DNA of 64,000 nt from Eudromia elegans (Eukaryota > Chordata > Aves > Tinamiformes > Tinamidae). The notes beneath the pieces are model-generated. The model was not told the DNA's origin. It searched no databases and saw nothing but the letters and a program-made list of their open reading frames with translations. Where the stretch lies: contig PTEX01000060.1 in NCBI GenBank assembly GCA_003342815.1, positions 3,098,896 to 3,162,895 of the forward strand. The letters run 5' to 3'. The number at the start of each line of letters is the position of its first letter. The stretch's first letter is position 1. Shown one piece after another: positions 27,401-39,590 of the stretch. The translations under genes and the position numbers were made by a program.

Positions 27401-28216
27401 GAACTGTTAGTAACAGTGTACAGTGATTTTATATGTATAATTTTGCCATTATACAAATGGCAAAGAAATGAGACTCCTGTACTGTGGGACAGTAGATTTC
27501 TTAAACTGTGGCTGAATCATTTTTTTTGTTGAACTCTTTAAGAGCTCTTGGAGTTCGAAAAACAAACCTGAACAGAAACGACAGCTCTTATAGCCAGATT
27601 TCCAATTGATTGCATTAAGCAGCCCTACACATCTACTTTAACTTTGGAGGCCCTCTTAATTTTTCCTAAGAGAATTAGAAAAGGAAAAGGAGGGAAGCTG
27701 AACCTGTGGTCCTCATTAGTCAGTAGAAACCAAAGATGAAACATAGAGAGCATCATCCTTTAGGTGAGGGGAACACATTCTTCCAGGGAGATAGGGAATA
27801 TTGGAAAAAATACATACTAGAGATACACTTCACTGTGAAGTGATTGCCCTGAACACTTTTAGGGAAGACTTTTCTCACCAGAACATGGTATAACAGGCCC
27901 CACAAAATATCCTGCACAACTATGACAGTTGATATATTCCAGGGAAAAGTAAAAGAATTTTCAAGAAATTTGTGCATGTTAACAAATTAAAGCTCTTTGC
28001 TGAGTGTGAACCTAATTCAGCTCCGGCAAAACATCATTTTGTAAGCTGATGCCAACAGAGCTATCTGGAGGCTAAACTTTTGGTAAGAACTGCAAGAGGC
28101 AGCATTAAAGGAGAGCAGCGCTGGGCTAAGTGCCCTGAGCACCATGGACAGCTCATCCAGAAACCCGGGCATGAGCACGGATGTGAGAAATGTCACTCTG
28201 GTCACAAAACAGAGAG

Positions 28217-28246
<30 letters not shown>
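28217..28246. repeat. A30 homopolymer with adjoining short duplication
   Basis: Thirty A residues follow ACAGAGAG and are followed at 28251 and 28267 by two copies of GTCAGTATAAAA in a 16-bp period. No SINE or retropseudogene body was recognised upstream. Length is likely to be polymorphic and is also uncertain from sequencing. Confidence 0.95.
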
Positions 28247-28250
<4 letters not shown>

Positions 28251-31200
28251 GTCAGTATAAAAGAAAGTCAGTATAAAAACGTTTTGCCTTACTAGTGAAT
28301 AAAATATTTAGAAAGAAGGGAGAAATACACAGGGGAAGGAGAGTTTTCACTCAACTTGCCTTCTTTAAAATTCTCAGGCTCACACTTAGAGCTTTTGTCT
28401 CATTTTTCTCACTTCTCCTGTTCTGTGCCTACATTTTCTTCCAATTGGTTAAAACTTTTAGTTTAAACTACACTGATTATCTCATCCTAAACTCCACTGA
28501 AAACATAATAGTGTGTGTCATGTCTGCTCTTCTCCATAGCCAACCTCTCATTTCTCTCTCTCTTTATGGGCCAACAACTTTAATGACCTTTTCAAATTCT
28601 TCATCTTGTTACCTTAGAGTTATGGCTTTTGCCTCTAGTAAACTGATTTTTATGCTCTGATGAGCTGGACTTTTAAAAGCAAATTCTTTTCTCTCTGGAA
28701 AACAAGAATTAGTGTTGGGTTACAAGTTGTGTGATTTTGTATGTCTTTTCCTAACAGAAAGTTTAAAGAGGAAGATGAACCATTTCAAAGAGGTTTCAAA
28801 GCACTGCTACACCTCTGAAGCAGTAAGAAAATTAATATTATAATAATGAAATGATGTCTTGTGCACATCCCCTTTTAGAGTAGGGCAAATCCTACTAACA
28901 AGCTCTATGACTCACCAGAAGACATGAATCATTCCAAATGGTACCTGTTAAGCCTATAACCATAGTCAAAGATTTTTTACTATCCCAAACTGTACAGAAA
29001 AATTCTTCTTGTAGTAAAGCTGTGTTCCACAAGAATGCAGCATTTTTGAGTGACACTAGACTGGCAGACTTGAGACTTAAGTAATTTCAGAGACGTTCAC
29101 TCCAACGACAGCCTTAAGTGCTATTTCCCCTCAGTTCCATCCATATTCTTCAGAACTTGTTCAAACTGGGTTTGAAATGAATTCTGGCTTTTGCAAAGGA
29201 CCTACCGGGCTCAATGGAGCCTGAATGGACATGAACATTATTTCATTCAGGTCACTAAATAGCTACCAGTTAATTGTGTTACTAACCTGAGTTGGACGTC
29301 GTCCAGCTACAAGGTAATCTCATTTGGCATTTCATCTCATTGCTTAATGCCAAAGTCTAGACTGAGGCACGTATGTGCTCTTTTCATATTAAGACAACAG
29401 TCATTACTAATGATAAATACCATATATGAATACAGTGCTAATGGTACAGGCCAATATCTATTAACAAATTTTGGAATAAATATCGATACTGGCTTTTTCA
29501 TTAACATCATATATTAACCCCTCATTAACCAAATAAAATACTTAATAAGTAAGAATACTCGTTTGTGTTAAAATGGATTGCTTATCACCAGTCCTTAAAT
29601 TCAAATCTAGTTGTTACTTTCCTACCTTCCTTCCTCCTGCCCAGTCACTCAAGCTCCCTCGTATATCTGCTGCCACCTATCTCAGACATCTCACTGTAGT
29701 GTCAGCTTTTCAATCCACGTCAACTTTCACACATTCACCCTCCTTCGCAATTTCTGCCATCTTCAGACTTCCTACTACAAGCTGACACCAAATTGCCTCT
29801 CCTCCTTCTTCCAGCTTTTACTTTTCTTGTGACTTCCACTCTCTTTTCTGTCTTCTCTGAATTAATCGTCTTTCTCCCCATTTCTGTTTTCAGCTGTTGG
29901 ATTTCCCTGTATCCTGTGCTTGCCCTGGGACATTAAGGCATTATCCTATCAGCAACAGTCACTTCACATACACTGGCTTCTGCCAAGCCAACTTGTTAAA
30001 GCAATTTTTTCTTCCAGTATACAGATATTGAGACACTATCATTGATCAGTCTTGCTCATAATGCTCCAGTGTTTTTAGCTTACAGCTGAATTTCAAAGGA
30101 TGATGTAAACAGAAATGCTTATTGCAATTCTCCCGCTTTGGAAATGAAGTAAAGATTTCCATTTTAACGAGTGCCTTGCAATGTGAAGATGAAATAAGCT
30201 GTACTTCAAGCTGAAACCAGCAAGCTGGCTGAAGCAGCTACTCGGGCACTAAAATACAAAGGTGAATCCAATGCAGAGGTTGCTTAGGAACAGAGAGGCA
30301 CTGGTGAATTGTGAGACCTCAAGCAGTGAGACCCTGACAAATTTAAGAATTTTGCATATTTCTATGTTCACAAAACACGGTGATGTGACCTGTGAAAAGC
30401 CACAAAACTGAGGTGGCCATTGGGGCTCTATAGATTAGGATTATGTGACAAGTATACTTTGAATAGATAATGTTCTGTAGTCTGAAATGAAGTGTGTCTT
30501 TTAAAACAAATGGAAATAACCCCTTGTATTCTGTATTTGCCTTTGCTACTGCTATTGCCTTAGCACACTTGCTTGCTTGGGAAAAGGGTATATCTACCTT
30601 CTCCGTTGGAAAACATTTCCAACAACTCCATCATTTTATGCATATATCACTCACATCACCTGTTTCATGGACGGCCAAATTCTGTTATTATTCAGCTTAA
30701 GTTTTTTAAATCACTCAAGAACCCAAAGCCTACTGGGCAATAGAGCAGAATAATGCCTGGAGTCTAGTCAATCTGAGTACTACACAAAAGCCCAGCCTGA
30801 GGCAAATCTGTGAATGAACAGAGCTCAGGGATGTAGCCATTTGGTCCAGCAGTAGCAATTTGGCTTTCAAATTTGTGGGTTTAGTCAATCATTTGAAGGC
30901 TGACGGTGAGGCTGCACTGAAGGGTGAAGAGCTCACCCTGACTCCTCAGTATATCAGATGTGACCTAATTCCGTCTGGCAGTTTCGTAACAAAATTTGCG
31001 AATTTAGAATGTTTGAACTGAATGTGAACTCTTCCTTAAACAATTAGGAGCTGAAGAACACGCAATCTGGCATCTGAAAGATTGTTCCTCCTCATCGAGG
31101 CAATTGCAAAATAAATGTTTTAGAAGCAATTGATGATTTCATTCTAGCAAAAATACACAGCCAGTAGTCTAGGGCAATTTACTAGCTTCATATGGCACAT

Positions 31201-32090
31201 AACTGACAGGTCTGATACCTAGCAGTACTTGGTAAAAAAAAAGACATGTCTTATTCATGAAGATTGTTAGCATAATCTATTAGATTCTAATCAGGCACTT
31301 GGAAATATCAGAGAGAAGTTAGAAACCAGTTATTTCACCTAAGGCAATTGCAGTGTATCTTATATACTGTAAAAATCCAGAGGGAGGAAGGGAGACAGAG
31401 AGAGACTGATCAGGAAGAAAGATTCCTAAATTAATACAAAAACCAACAGGGAACTCTGTAGTCACCTCTCATCAATTGCATTCCAGCATACACAGGCAGT
31501 ACTAGAAGTTGTATTCAACTCGTGTATTAGAAAGTTACCTATTTTATTTAGAAGACGCAGAGTGACAAGTCTACCAGCTTTAGTGGAGATTGAAGATATT
31601 CTAGACACCTTGACCACAAAACAAGTGCATGAAGTTTCAAGGCTGAACATGTTTAAGTTCAGCTTCCAGTCATCAGATATATATCTTTATCAACACCGAA
31701 ATAACAGTTTTCCTACCAGAGCTTTTCCCTAAGGACAAGTATTTCCAGGTGGTGATGTTTATGTAAACACATCTCACAGTTCATTACCATGAACTCACAT
31801 TACATTACCATGAACTTTCATGGCCAAGGAAGATGCTAGAGCTTTTCTAATGTGGGTTTTGCACTGCAAAGCTTCATAGAAAAAGTAAGAGTTTTTCTTG
31901 GAATAAGTCATTTATTTAAAGAGATATAGGAAGGGGATTTCAAAAGAATAAATTTGCATTTGCAAATTTTCTGGTAGTCAATTGCCTCTGAACCTCTAAA
32001 AATCTCATTATACAGAGATTTTGGGTATTGTATTGCAGGTATTTTAAAAAGTGAAACAGTTAATTTGGAAAGGTGAAGCACTGGGTACCC

Positions 32091-33040
32091 AGAATCATAG
32101 AATCATAGAATCATAGAATGGCTAGGGTTGGAAGAGACCTGTAGAGGTCATCTAGTCCAACCCCCCTGCACACGCAGGGTCGCCTAGAGCATGTGGCACA
32201 GGGTGATGTCCAGGCGGGTTTTGAAGATCTCCAGAGAAGGAGACTCCACCACCTCTCTGGGCAGCCTGTTCCAGGGCTCTGTCACTCTCACCGTTAAGAA
32301 ATTCTTCCTCAAGTTCCTGTGGAACTTTTGGTGCCTCAATTTGTGGCCGTTTCCCCTAGTTCTATCACTGGCCACCACTGAGAAGAGGCCAGCCCCCTCC
32401 TCCTCACTCCCTTTCTTGAGATATTTATATACATTGATCAGATCCCCTCTCAGTCTTCTCTTCTCCAGGCTGAAGAGGCCCAGCTCTCTCAGCCTTTGCT
32501 CATAGGGCAGATGTTCCAGACCCCTAATCATCTTTGTGGCCCTGCGCTGGACTCTCTCTAGCAGCTCCACATCCCTCCTGCACTGGGGAGCCCAGAACTG
32601 CACACAGTACTCGAGGTGCGGCCTCACCAGGGCTGAGTAGAGGGGCAGAATCACCTCCCTCGACCTGCTGGAGATGCTCTGCTTAATGCACCCCAAGATC
32701 CCATTGGCCTTCTTGGCCATGAGGGCACACTGCTGCCTCATGGTCAACTTGTCGTCCACCATGACGCCCAGGTCCCTCTCTGCGGGGCTGCTCTCCAGGA
32801 GGTCGGTCCCCAGCCTGTAGGCATGTCTAGGGTTATTCCTCCCCAGGTGCAGGACCCTACACTTGCCCTTGTTGAACTTCATGAGGTTACTCGCCGCCCA
32901 GCTGTCCAGTCTGTCCAGGTCCCTCTGGATGGCAGCGCAGCCCTCAGGGCTGTCAGCTATTCCTCCCTGCTTAGTATCATCAGCAAACTTGCTGAGGGAG
33001 CACTCCATCCCTTCATCTAGAAAGTCCCACAAAAAAATGG
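32091..33040 (-). mobile_element. CR1 LINE, 5'-truncated, with open RT C-terminal frame
   Basis: On the minus strand this element runs from a truncation near 33040 to the CR1 3' terminus at 32091, which ends in octamer repeats (CATAGAAT on plus, 32091-32119). It includes the end of ORF2, a very short 3' UTR of about 90 bp, the GGTTGGA block and the octamer tail. CR1 lacks a poly(A) tail and this arrangement is characteristic. The 5' part of the element (ORF1, endonuclease, most of the RT) is missing, so it cannot move by itself. It sits in the same orientation as DLG2, inside the intron between exons B and C. No clear target-site duplication was seen. Confidence 0.96.
32184..33032 (-). pseudogene. 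CR1 ORF2 fragment: reverse transcriptase C-terminal part
   Basis: An uninterrupted frame of 282 codons. It starts within the element (the first triplet at 33032 is TTG, not a genuine start) and ends at TAG at 32184-32186, the normal CR1 ORF2 stop. It contains FADDTK near residue 16, the reverse-transcriptase catalytic YADD/FADD box (codons at about 32976-32987), and then the CR1 thumb and tail: [89 protein letters not shown]. The endonuclease and the N-terminal RT motifs are missing, so it is a dead fragment despite the open frame. The lack of stops or frameshifts suggests a recent insertion. Confidence 0.95.
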
Positions 33041-33511
33041 TAGAGCACTCTTAGAAACCTGCTGTCATTTCTGACTCATCTGGAATCCTTGAAAGTCCCA
33101 ACATTATGAACAAAGCCTGAGCTTAGACTAATCTCCTGTTTCCTCAGAAGCAAATTCCTCTGATATTGCTATGGGGTAATCCTGTCATGATAGCATCTAC
33201 ACTTTTTCGTTTCCTCCCTAGCTTTTGGAGGACATGTGGTCCATCTCTAGATGAAGATGTTGATATGAGATAACAAGATGTTTATGAACATCTTTTCTAA
33301 AGAAGAAGAAGAAAAAAAAACACTAAATTTTTCAACTTTCCTAAACTCATCTTTAAATATTTTTCCACTAAGTATTTAGAAATACATTTATTTCTTTTTT
33401 TTTTCTCTCATCAATATTTTCTAGCTACTTTTTATAATTGCTAGTTACATTTTATTCTATATCAATGTCTATGAGCTTTTTGGCTTGTTTGGATAGGATT
33501 TTATTTGGGAA

Positions 33512-33546
33512 TACATATATATACACACATATATAAAAATATATAC
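33512..33546. repeat. AT/AC microsatellite
   Basis: ACATATATATACACACATAT followed by ATAAAAATATATAC, an interrupted (AT)n(AC)n. Confidence 0.85.
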
Positions 33547-33695
33547 AAAATCCTAACACCATTTACAAAGCCAAAAAGCAGTAGGCTGATGTCACTTGGA
33601 GAAAGGATCTCAGGCCTTATAGAGATCTCCATCCTCAGGCCCATTTTGGGGATGTGCCCAGTGGAGATGGTTCAGTAGGTGGAGATGACACTATC

Positions 33696-33710
33696 TTTTT
33701 TTTTTTTTTT
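33696..33710. repeat. T15 homopolymer
   Basis: Fifteen T residues follow GACACTATC. Confidence 0.9.
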
Positions 33711-36184
33711 AGTTTCGTAACTAAGTAACAAAATACAGTCTTTGCCCTGAGTATTTTATTGCTTTTACCATGAGCAAATAAGTGGGGTTATACTAGAAAA
33801 CCTGAAAGCTTCTCTGTAACAGAGTAAGGGAAGTCAAACTGAAGGTCACTTCCAACTGCAGCAAAAGGAAGCATAAATATTTACAACCACAAATACAAAA
33901 ATACAAAAAGGCAGAGAGTCCTTATACTCTATTCCGCTCTATATACAGCACATTTTGGAGTAGAAGTTACAGAACATTATATTTTTTGAATGCATATTTT
34001 ATTTTTGCTACAGATGTGAGTGAGATGGTGGGTAGGAGTTGTGTGGGAGGAGAAGTGATAGGAACTGGGCGGAAAGAGAAGAGTCTAAACGGTTTGTGAG
34101 GGAAAGCAAACACCTCCTCACAAAAATGATAGCATGACAATGCACTAACACAAGACAAAATCTGATCAGTGTAAGAGATCACCCTCCCTCTACACGGGAG
34201 AGCCTTGTGCAGATGGACCAGAGGCAACAGAGAACTGAGATGTTCATACACCAGTGTTGCATAAGATGCTAGATGAAGAGGAAAATGATACAGAATTCAG
34301 TAATTAATACCCAATTCAGGTTAGGCAATAGGAAAAATGGAAGCATTTTAAGTCCTGCTTGTTCTCCCACAGTGCAACCTGTTTTTCTCTCTCTTCTGTC
34401 CTTACTGCACCCTATTATTTCCTCAGGGTGGATGGTTGGATGTGTTGCCCCAGGCTTGTTCCAGACTCCTGCACCAGGAGTTTCCCAGTTCTCAGAGCAA
34501 ACACACTTCTTTTTCTCTTGGTACTACTTCCGAGCCATGCTTTGTCTTGCTATTGTGAACCATAAGGCACTAAAGCATTCCTTCAGGAAAACAAATTAAA
34601 CCTGATACTGTTTTTATTGTCTGTGATTTTACTTAACTTTTCTCTGTGCTCAAGTAAGAGGAATAACCCAACATCTCTTACGAAGGCAAACACACATGAA
34701 AGGTGAGATTCAGTGTGTGTTTAAGACTCCCAGGTACAGGCAGGCACATGTATAGTAAATGTTTAAACTTAAAGTCAATGGACAGAGAGTCAATGAAGAC
34801 TATGGAGCAATTACACTCACTCTTGGCCCCTTGTAGTTGGCCAGCTGAATCAATCTCTAGCCTTCATTGACTGCATTGCAATTAGACACCTGGAAATATG
34901 TAGAGACCTACATTTAAGTATCAAGCACTATAAATATCAAGTATTAAAGCACAGCTTCTTGATGTGGCTTTCACATTCAGTCAAACTTTTTGATTGAATA
35001 CGACCATATTTTCTCCTCTAGGACTTTTCCCTGAAAAAAATACAGCATAGTCAGTATTCACCTCTTTTCTAAAAATACTAGGCTTGTGCTACTGCCTATT
35101 AGCAGGGATGTTTGCACAATGTGTGGCCTTACAGCTCTTGCAAATCATTTGTGCACAGGCAGATGATTCTCATTATACAACAAAATGCTGCCCAATCTTG
35201 ACAGGCCATGTAACTTAGCATGGGAAGTAGAATATTCAAGTGCAAGGATGACATCAAGGAACATCGTGTTTTATTCATACTACAGATTGTATTTCCCTAA
35301 TAGACGGAGAACTTGGGTCATATCAGAGTCCAGGTTGCCTCTAACTCCAGTCTTGGCCCACACTTTCTGCAAAATTTTAACAAGTCAGTTAATATAATTT
35401 CCAGTGTTATAGTCAATTAGCATTTTAAATACTATTTAATAATATTTAGATTAGATTTAATAAAGTAAATAGGTTTTGGGAAGGATATATTCAATCATAT
35501 TGGTGACGCTTATATTACTATATTTTAAAGACAGAATCAAGGAGGATTTGTTTTCAGTAACTAATCACAGGAGTATAGTGAATTATAGCAAGAAGAAAAC
35601 AGCATTAAAAAGATCCTACACTGAGAAAAAAACAAAAAGCGAAAAACAATTTATCATAAATATAACACTACAATTTAATTCATTTTTTGCTATTTGAAAC
35701 ACTTTGTCATTCGAAATCCATAAATTCCTCTATTTGCTTTCAGGGCTCAGCCATGATTCATTTTGTCTCTCTGCACAAAAGCATTTTGAATGTCTCTCTG
35801 CTTTCTGAGATAAGATATAAACATTTTCAGCCAATTACACATAAAAACATGGCTATCCTTGTTATTCCTAAGGTTTTGCCTAGTTTTCAGAGGCAGATCT
35901 CTGTCACCGCGATCCTGCGATGCCATCTGGTGGTATTCGGGAAAAATAAACTGGAATTTGAGGCCTTGTTCAGGTGGCCAAAGCTAAGTCAGGGCTTCCA
36001 CACGAATCCTGATGGGCTCTTCCCCACCATACAACCCACAAAGTAAAAGTCTCATCAAACTCCACTGCTCTGTACATAAGGCAACATGTTAAAGGAATGG
36101 CATTTGGATGGTGAATTCAGCTCTTTATTCCCATATTTGCAGCACAGGAATTAAGAATGTGCCATGATCCTCTTCTTCCACGTA

Positions 36185-36295
36185 GCAGACTGAAGCTTAG
36201 GAATGTGAGTTACCTTGCCCACGGTGAAACTGATGGGCTACAGAGAAATCAGACACTAAATCCAGGTCTCCAAAGCCTAAATCACTTACTGCATT
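36185..36295 (-). mobile_element. MIR-type SINE remnant, reverse orientation
   Basis: The blocks AGACTGAAGCTTAGGAATGT, GAGTTACCTTGCCCACGGTG and AAATCCAGGTCTCCAAAGCC line up with the reversed MIR core (GAAACTGAGGCACAGAG, AAGTGACTTGCCCAAGGTCA, GAACCCAGGTCTCCTGA). The TGCCCA and CCAGGTCTCC matches are the strongest evidence. The tRNA-derived start and the 3' tail are not clear. Confidence 0.62.
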
Positions 36296-37479
36296 TCCTA
36301 TTGGAAAGAAACGTGAGCAGCCCTCAGTTAATTAGAAATACTAGCTTTGAGGGCACTATTTAATCTTGGTAAATCAGATTTGTCATATTTCAAGAAGCAA
36401 ACAGAAAATCTCTTTCACTACGGATGTAAATGTTTCTAATGGATGAGACAAGACGGAGTAAATGGAAAGAAACAGATCTACCCTGTGAAGCCCTTATAAA
36501 ATTAAGGTATCTGGGACTCTTCACCAGACACTTATCTGAGATTAATCAGCTCTAAAACTAGCCTGTGCATGAAATCTGTTTTGTTTGAATATGGAAAATG
36601 GAGTAATAATGGTTATTTGTCACTAAGTCAGCACTACTTGACTTGGTGATTCCCTGAGGTTATGCATGCAGTCTAATTTAGTAATAATTTCCATCTCACT
36701 CTGCTCAATGAACAAATAAGCTTCTTTTGCATGACAAGCGAAGGCTGCAGCTACAGTGGCAAGTTTAATTAGAACTTATGGAAAACACTGCTGTGAAAAA
36801 GACAAAAACCAGAGTTCAAAATTCAAGTGCAGGAGCTCTCCACAGTGCAATTTATGGTCACTTAGAAATAAAGGAAAAATGAAAATGGATTTTTAAAGTT
36901 CTTTCCGATCTACAGATCTCTAAGAACAATGTTGTCTTAGTTGTCTTCTGATCAGCCTTCTCTGGAGGCCATCTAGTCAGGTAAAAAACAAACAACATAA
37001 ATGCCTTGAAGAAATTTCCATTTCTCTTTTTCAGATTTCCTGTCTGTGTTCTTCCTGGCACAAACATTTGCCTGCCTCTGTGTTAATAACCAGGAAGGAG
37101 TCTATCTCAATGGCGATTTATGTAATTTTCTATGAACTTCCTACTTAGGCTTGTCTTGAGGGCATCAAAACATCTCTTGCTCTTTCTCACTATATTTGTA
37201 AGGAGAAGATGTAGCTAAAACCTGTCACTAGAGTCCTCACTGCTTCAGGTTACTGCATTCCTTTGGTGCTAACTAGCCAGATGTTCCACATGCCACAGGG
37301 CAGCAGCAGTCAACTTTGCATGGCAAAGCTTTGAACTTCTGAACCATCTCCAGGTCCCTGTGTGATTCACAGGGACATAACTCTGTTCAGGGGGATGACG
37401 GGTGGCCTAGCAGCCTCGTGGCAGCACATTCATCTGAGACAAATAATTCCTGGGCCTCAGTCCTTGGGCTTTGGGCTGT

Positions 37480-37570
37480 TGGTGTTCTCCACAAGAAAGT
37501 CACAGCTACATCATTCTGGCACAGTTTCCCTCTTTTTCTGTAAGGTGGCATCATGTGAAAGGACTCAACT
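37480..37570 (+). mobile_element. Possible MIR-type SINE core
   Basis: AAGAAAGTCACAGCTACATC followed by CTGGCACAGTTTCCCTCTTT and TTCTGTAAGGTGGCATCAT recalls the MIR core (GGGCAAGTCACTTAACCTCT, GCCTCAGTTTCCTCATCTGTAAAATGGG). Only this core is visible. Confidence 0.35.
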
Positions 37571-38385
37571 ACTTTTCCAAGACCTTCATTGTCATTCCAA
37601 ACTCCTTTACATTCAGATTGTTCCAGTCAGATGTTCAAATATTTGACACAGCCTAAAACGTGAATGCTCTGTTCTTGAATTGCATGCTAGCAATATATAC
37701 ATGAAAAGAAAATTAAAACGACAATTCTGAAACAAAGTATGCCAAATATAACCCCAGGCTACATTGCCTTTTTATTGTCTAACATCTGGGAATGAATTTC
37801 AATGTGATCATCAAAGTCATTAGAGGTGTAGAGATAATTAACCTAATCTAACGAATCTTTTACTTGTATTGGAACACTTGCTAAGAGGTTTGGTACCCGC
37901 TAGATGGCACCCACAGTCTGGATGATTTTCTCCTATCACTTTTACTCCTCAAAGAAATGCTAAAACTGAGAACTATCTTTGGACTCAGTGGTGCCTTTTC
38001 GGGCAAAATGGAAATGGATAATGGCCAGGATTGGGAGGTGCTGAGATCTCCATAGCTGCTGACCTCTTCTTTGGGTTGTTGCCATAGGTAGTAACAAGCA
38101 AAGAAGAGCTTCCTTCTGAGCTCAGTACAGCCACCACCATTAGCAACTGCATAAAAAGCAAGAAAAAGCAACTACATGAAAAGCAAGAGCAAACAAATAA
38201 AATATTCAAGGATGAGCTCTCACCAGCTTGGATTTAACTAACCAGTGGATTACCATTTAAAGCAAGAAATAGCACAGCCTGGAAGCCCAGAAGGCCGCAG
38301 GAAACCTTCTTTAAGTGTCCCATGCAATACAGAGAACAAGAAAAAAGTAATGGGCTGGTGAAACCCAAGGCAGATAGATACTTAC

Positions 38386-38542
38386 AGATAAAATCTGATC
38401 TCCTCTCTGCAGCTCTCCGCTGAGATCGGCAGGCCCGCCTGCTAGGATGAAAGACACGAAAATGCCTTCCCCATCTTCGCCGCCCACAATGTTAAAACCA
38501 AGTCCTGTGGAGCCCTTGTGCAGGATGATTTTTCGAGGCTCT
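38386..38542 (-). CDS. DLG2: DLG2 exon B: N-terminal half of PDZ3 (157 nt)
   Basis: One base completes the glycine codon from exon A, then 52 codons run from [10 protein letters not shown] to GDQILS. Residues 11-16 are STGLGF, the carboxylate-binding loop of a PDZ domain, followed by [15 protein letters not shown] and [11 protein letters not shown], which are hallmarks of DLG-family PDZ3. PDZ3 binds C-terminal tails of membrane proteins ending S/T-x-hydrophobic. The acceptor is TTTGTTTCTATACAG before 38542 and the donor is GTAAGTATC from 38385. Exon B starts in phase 2 and ends in phase 0, so skipping it alone would shift the frame. An open frame extends upstream through the acceptor to 38616, but those residues are intronic. 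The first arginine of that extended frame (before EPR) is an artefact; after splicing the residue is glycine. DLG3 has a very similar PDZ3, but the ELQRGDQ stretch and the joined linker favour DLG2. Confidence 0.97.
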
Positions 38543-39204
38543 CTGTATAGAAACAAAATGATAATGTTCATCCAGTCAAAACTCTGAGTGTGCATCTCTT
38601 CAGACAACTTCTGCATACTAGTAAATGTTATCTAAGACTCAGCGGGCATGCTGCTACCTAAGGAAATCACTTAATAAAGCATATAGATATGTCATTTGGA
38701 GACCAGAGAAAGCAGGAATTCACCAGGAGCCTTTTTCTTAACTCATGGGTGAATCCAAACTTCTCTGTGAACTCCTTTCAATTGCAGCAGTTTTCACTTA
38801 GTTAAACAGTGAATTTCTTTAAGTAAGTAAATAAATAAAGAACTTTGAAGATATTTTATAATCTTATTTATAGTGATACTGTACACACAAACACAATCCA
38901 TCTTGAGCCAATGCCTTTTTTGATTTTGAGAGCTAGTCTTGCTTTTTAAACAAATAAATGAACAAAGAAGTTCAAAAAATCTAGGCATGGAAATAGCAAG
39001 CGTGTTCAATCCAAGGTTTGGAGCAAATAACATTTATATGATCAATACAGAAGAAACTCATGCAAAGGTCTGGTTTGACATCATCAGGAACTCGCACTTG
39101 TAAAGTCACGTAACAGTGTTATTGCTGAACCAAGATTAAGGACGTTTGCTTCTTTTTACCATTTTTAAAAGTTCTTCATAATGATGGAAATCAATAAATG
39201 ATAA

Positions 39205-39385
39205 CTGTTACACAGTACTTTCCACTTGTTGACTGAAAGTATGTCCCAAAGGAAGTAAAAAGTTCATAATGTGCATTTTACTGATGGGAAAGCAGACAGG
39301 GAAGACGACTCTCCTAGCAATCAAGGTAGTGTAACCGAGGCAGTGTCCCAGGGACCTGATTTCCAGTCTTTGCTGTATGCACAAG
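39205..39385 (-). mobile_element. MIR-type SINE remnant, reverse orientation
   Basis: On plus the sequence reads ACAGTACTTTCCACTTG, then TAATGTGCATTTTACTGATG, GGGAAAGCAGACAGGGAAGA, AGGTAGTGTAACCGAGGCAG and GGGACCTGATTTCCAGTC. This parallels the reversed MIR consensus (AAAGCACTTTACAAA, ATCCCCATTTTACAGATGGG, GAAACTGAGGCACAGAGA, AAGGTCACACAGC, GAACCCAGGTCTC). Identity is weak but the order of five blocks is right. Confidence 0.6.
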
Positions 39386-39544
39386 GCCTCAGACCTGCCT
39401 CTCTGCTGGGTACAGAAGCACAGACAAGGGTATATGCAAACACGCACCGTATTTACAGGTACTTACCTAATTTCAAATCCTTCTAACAAATTTACTCTCC
39501 AGAAAAAGAGTGCACAGGTTGTTATATGAATATGTGAAAAATTT

Positions 39545-39590
39545 AGGCCCAGTCCTGCAAATATTCACAGGCACGTAGCCATAACTCATC
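39545..39590. repeat. Possible ancient amniote interspersed repeat end
   Basis: GGCCCAGTCCTGCAAATATT followed by CACAGGCACGTAGCC resembles the end of a palindromic repeat common in reptile and bird genomes (GGCCCGATCCTGCAAACACTT…CACGTG). Only one end is seen and it is short. Confidence 0.3.

Larger units (their letters stand above)
22359..38385 (-). other. DLG2: Intron between exons B and C (16,027 bp)
   Basis: The intron starts with GTAAGT at 38385 and ends with CCCTGTAG at 22359. Its phase is 0. It carries the young CR1 piece at 32091-33040, an older CR1 piece at 25325-25560, a doubtful one near 26090, MIR-type relics near 36185 and perhaps 37480, an A30 run at 28217-28246, AT-rich low-complexity DNA at 27336-27400 and a two-and-a-half-copy tandem duplication near 26655. 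No further exon was recognised in either direction. Confidence 0.85.

Noticed and set aside
32191..32505. Plus-strand open frames over 32191-33054
   Set aside because: Antisense shadows of the CR1 reverse-transcriptase frame on minus.
38543..38616. Extension of the PDZ3 frame upstream of exon B with an ATG at 38616
   Set aside because: The extension passes through a good acceptor (CTATACAG) and departs from the DLG family sequence there; no evidence of an alternative first exon.
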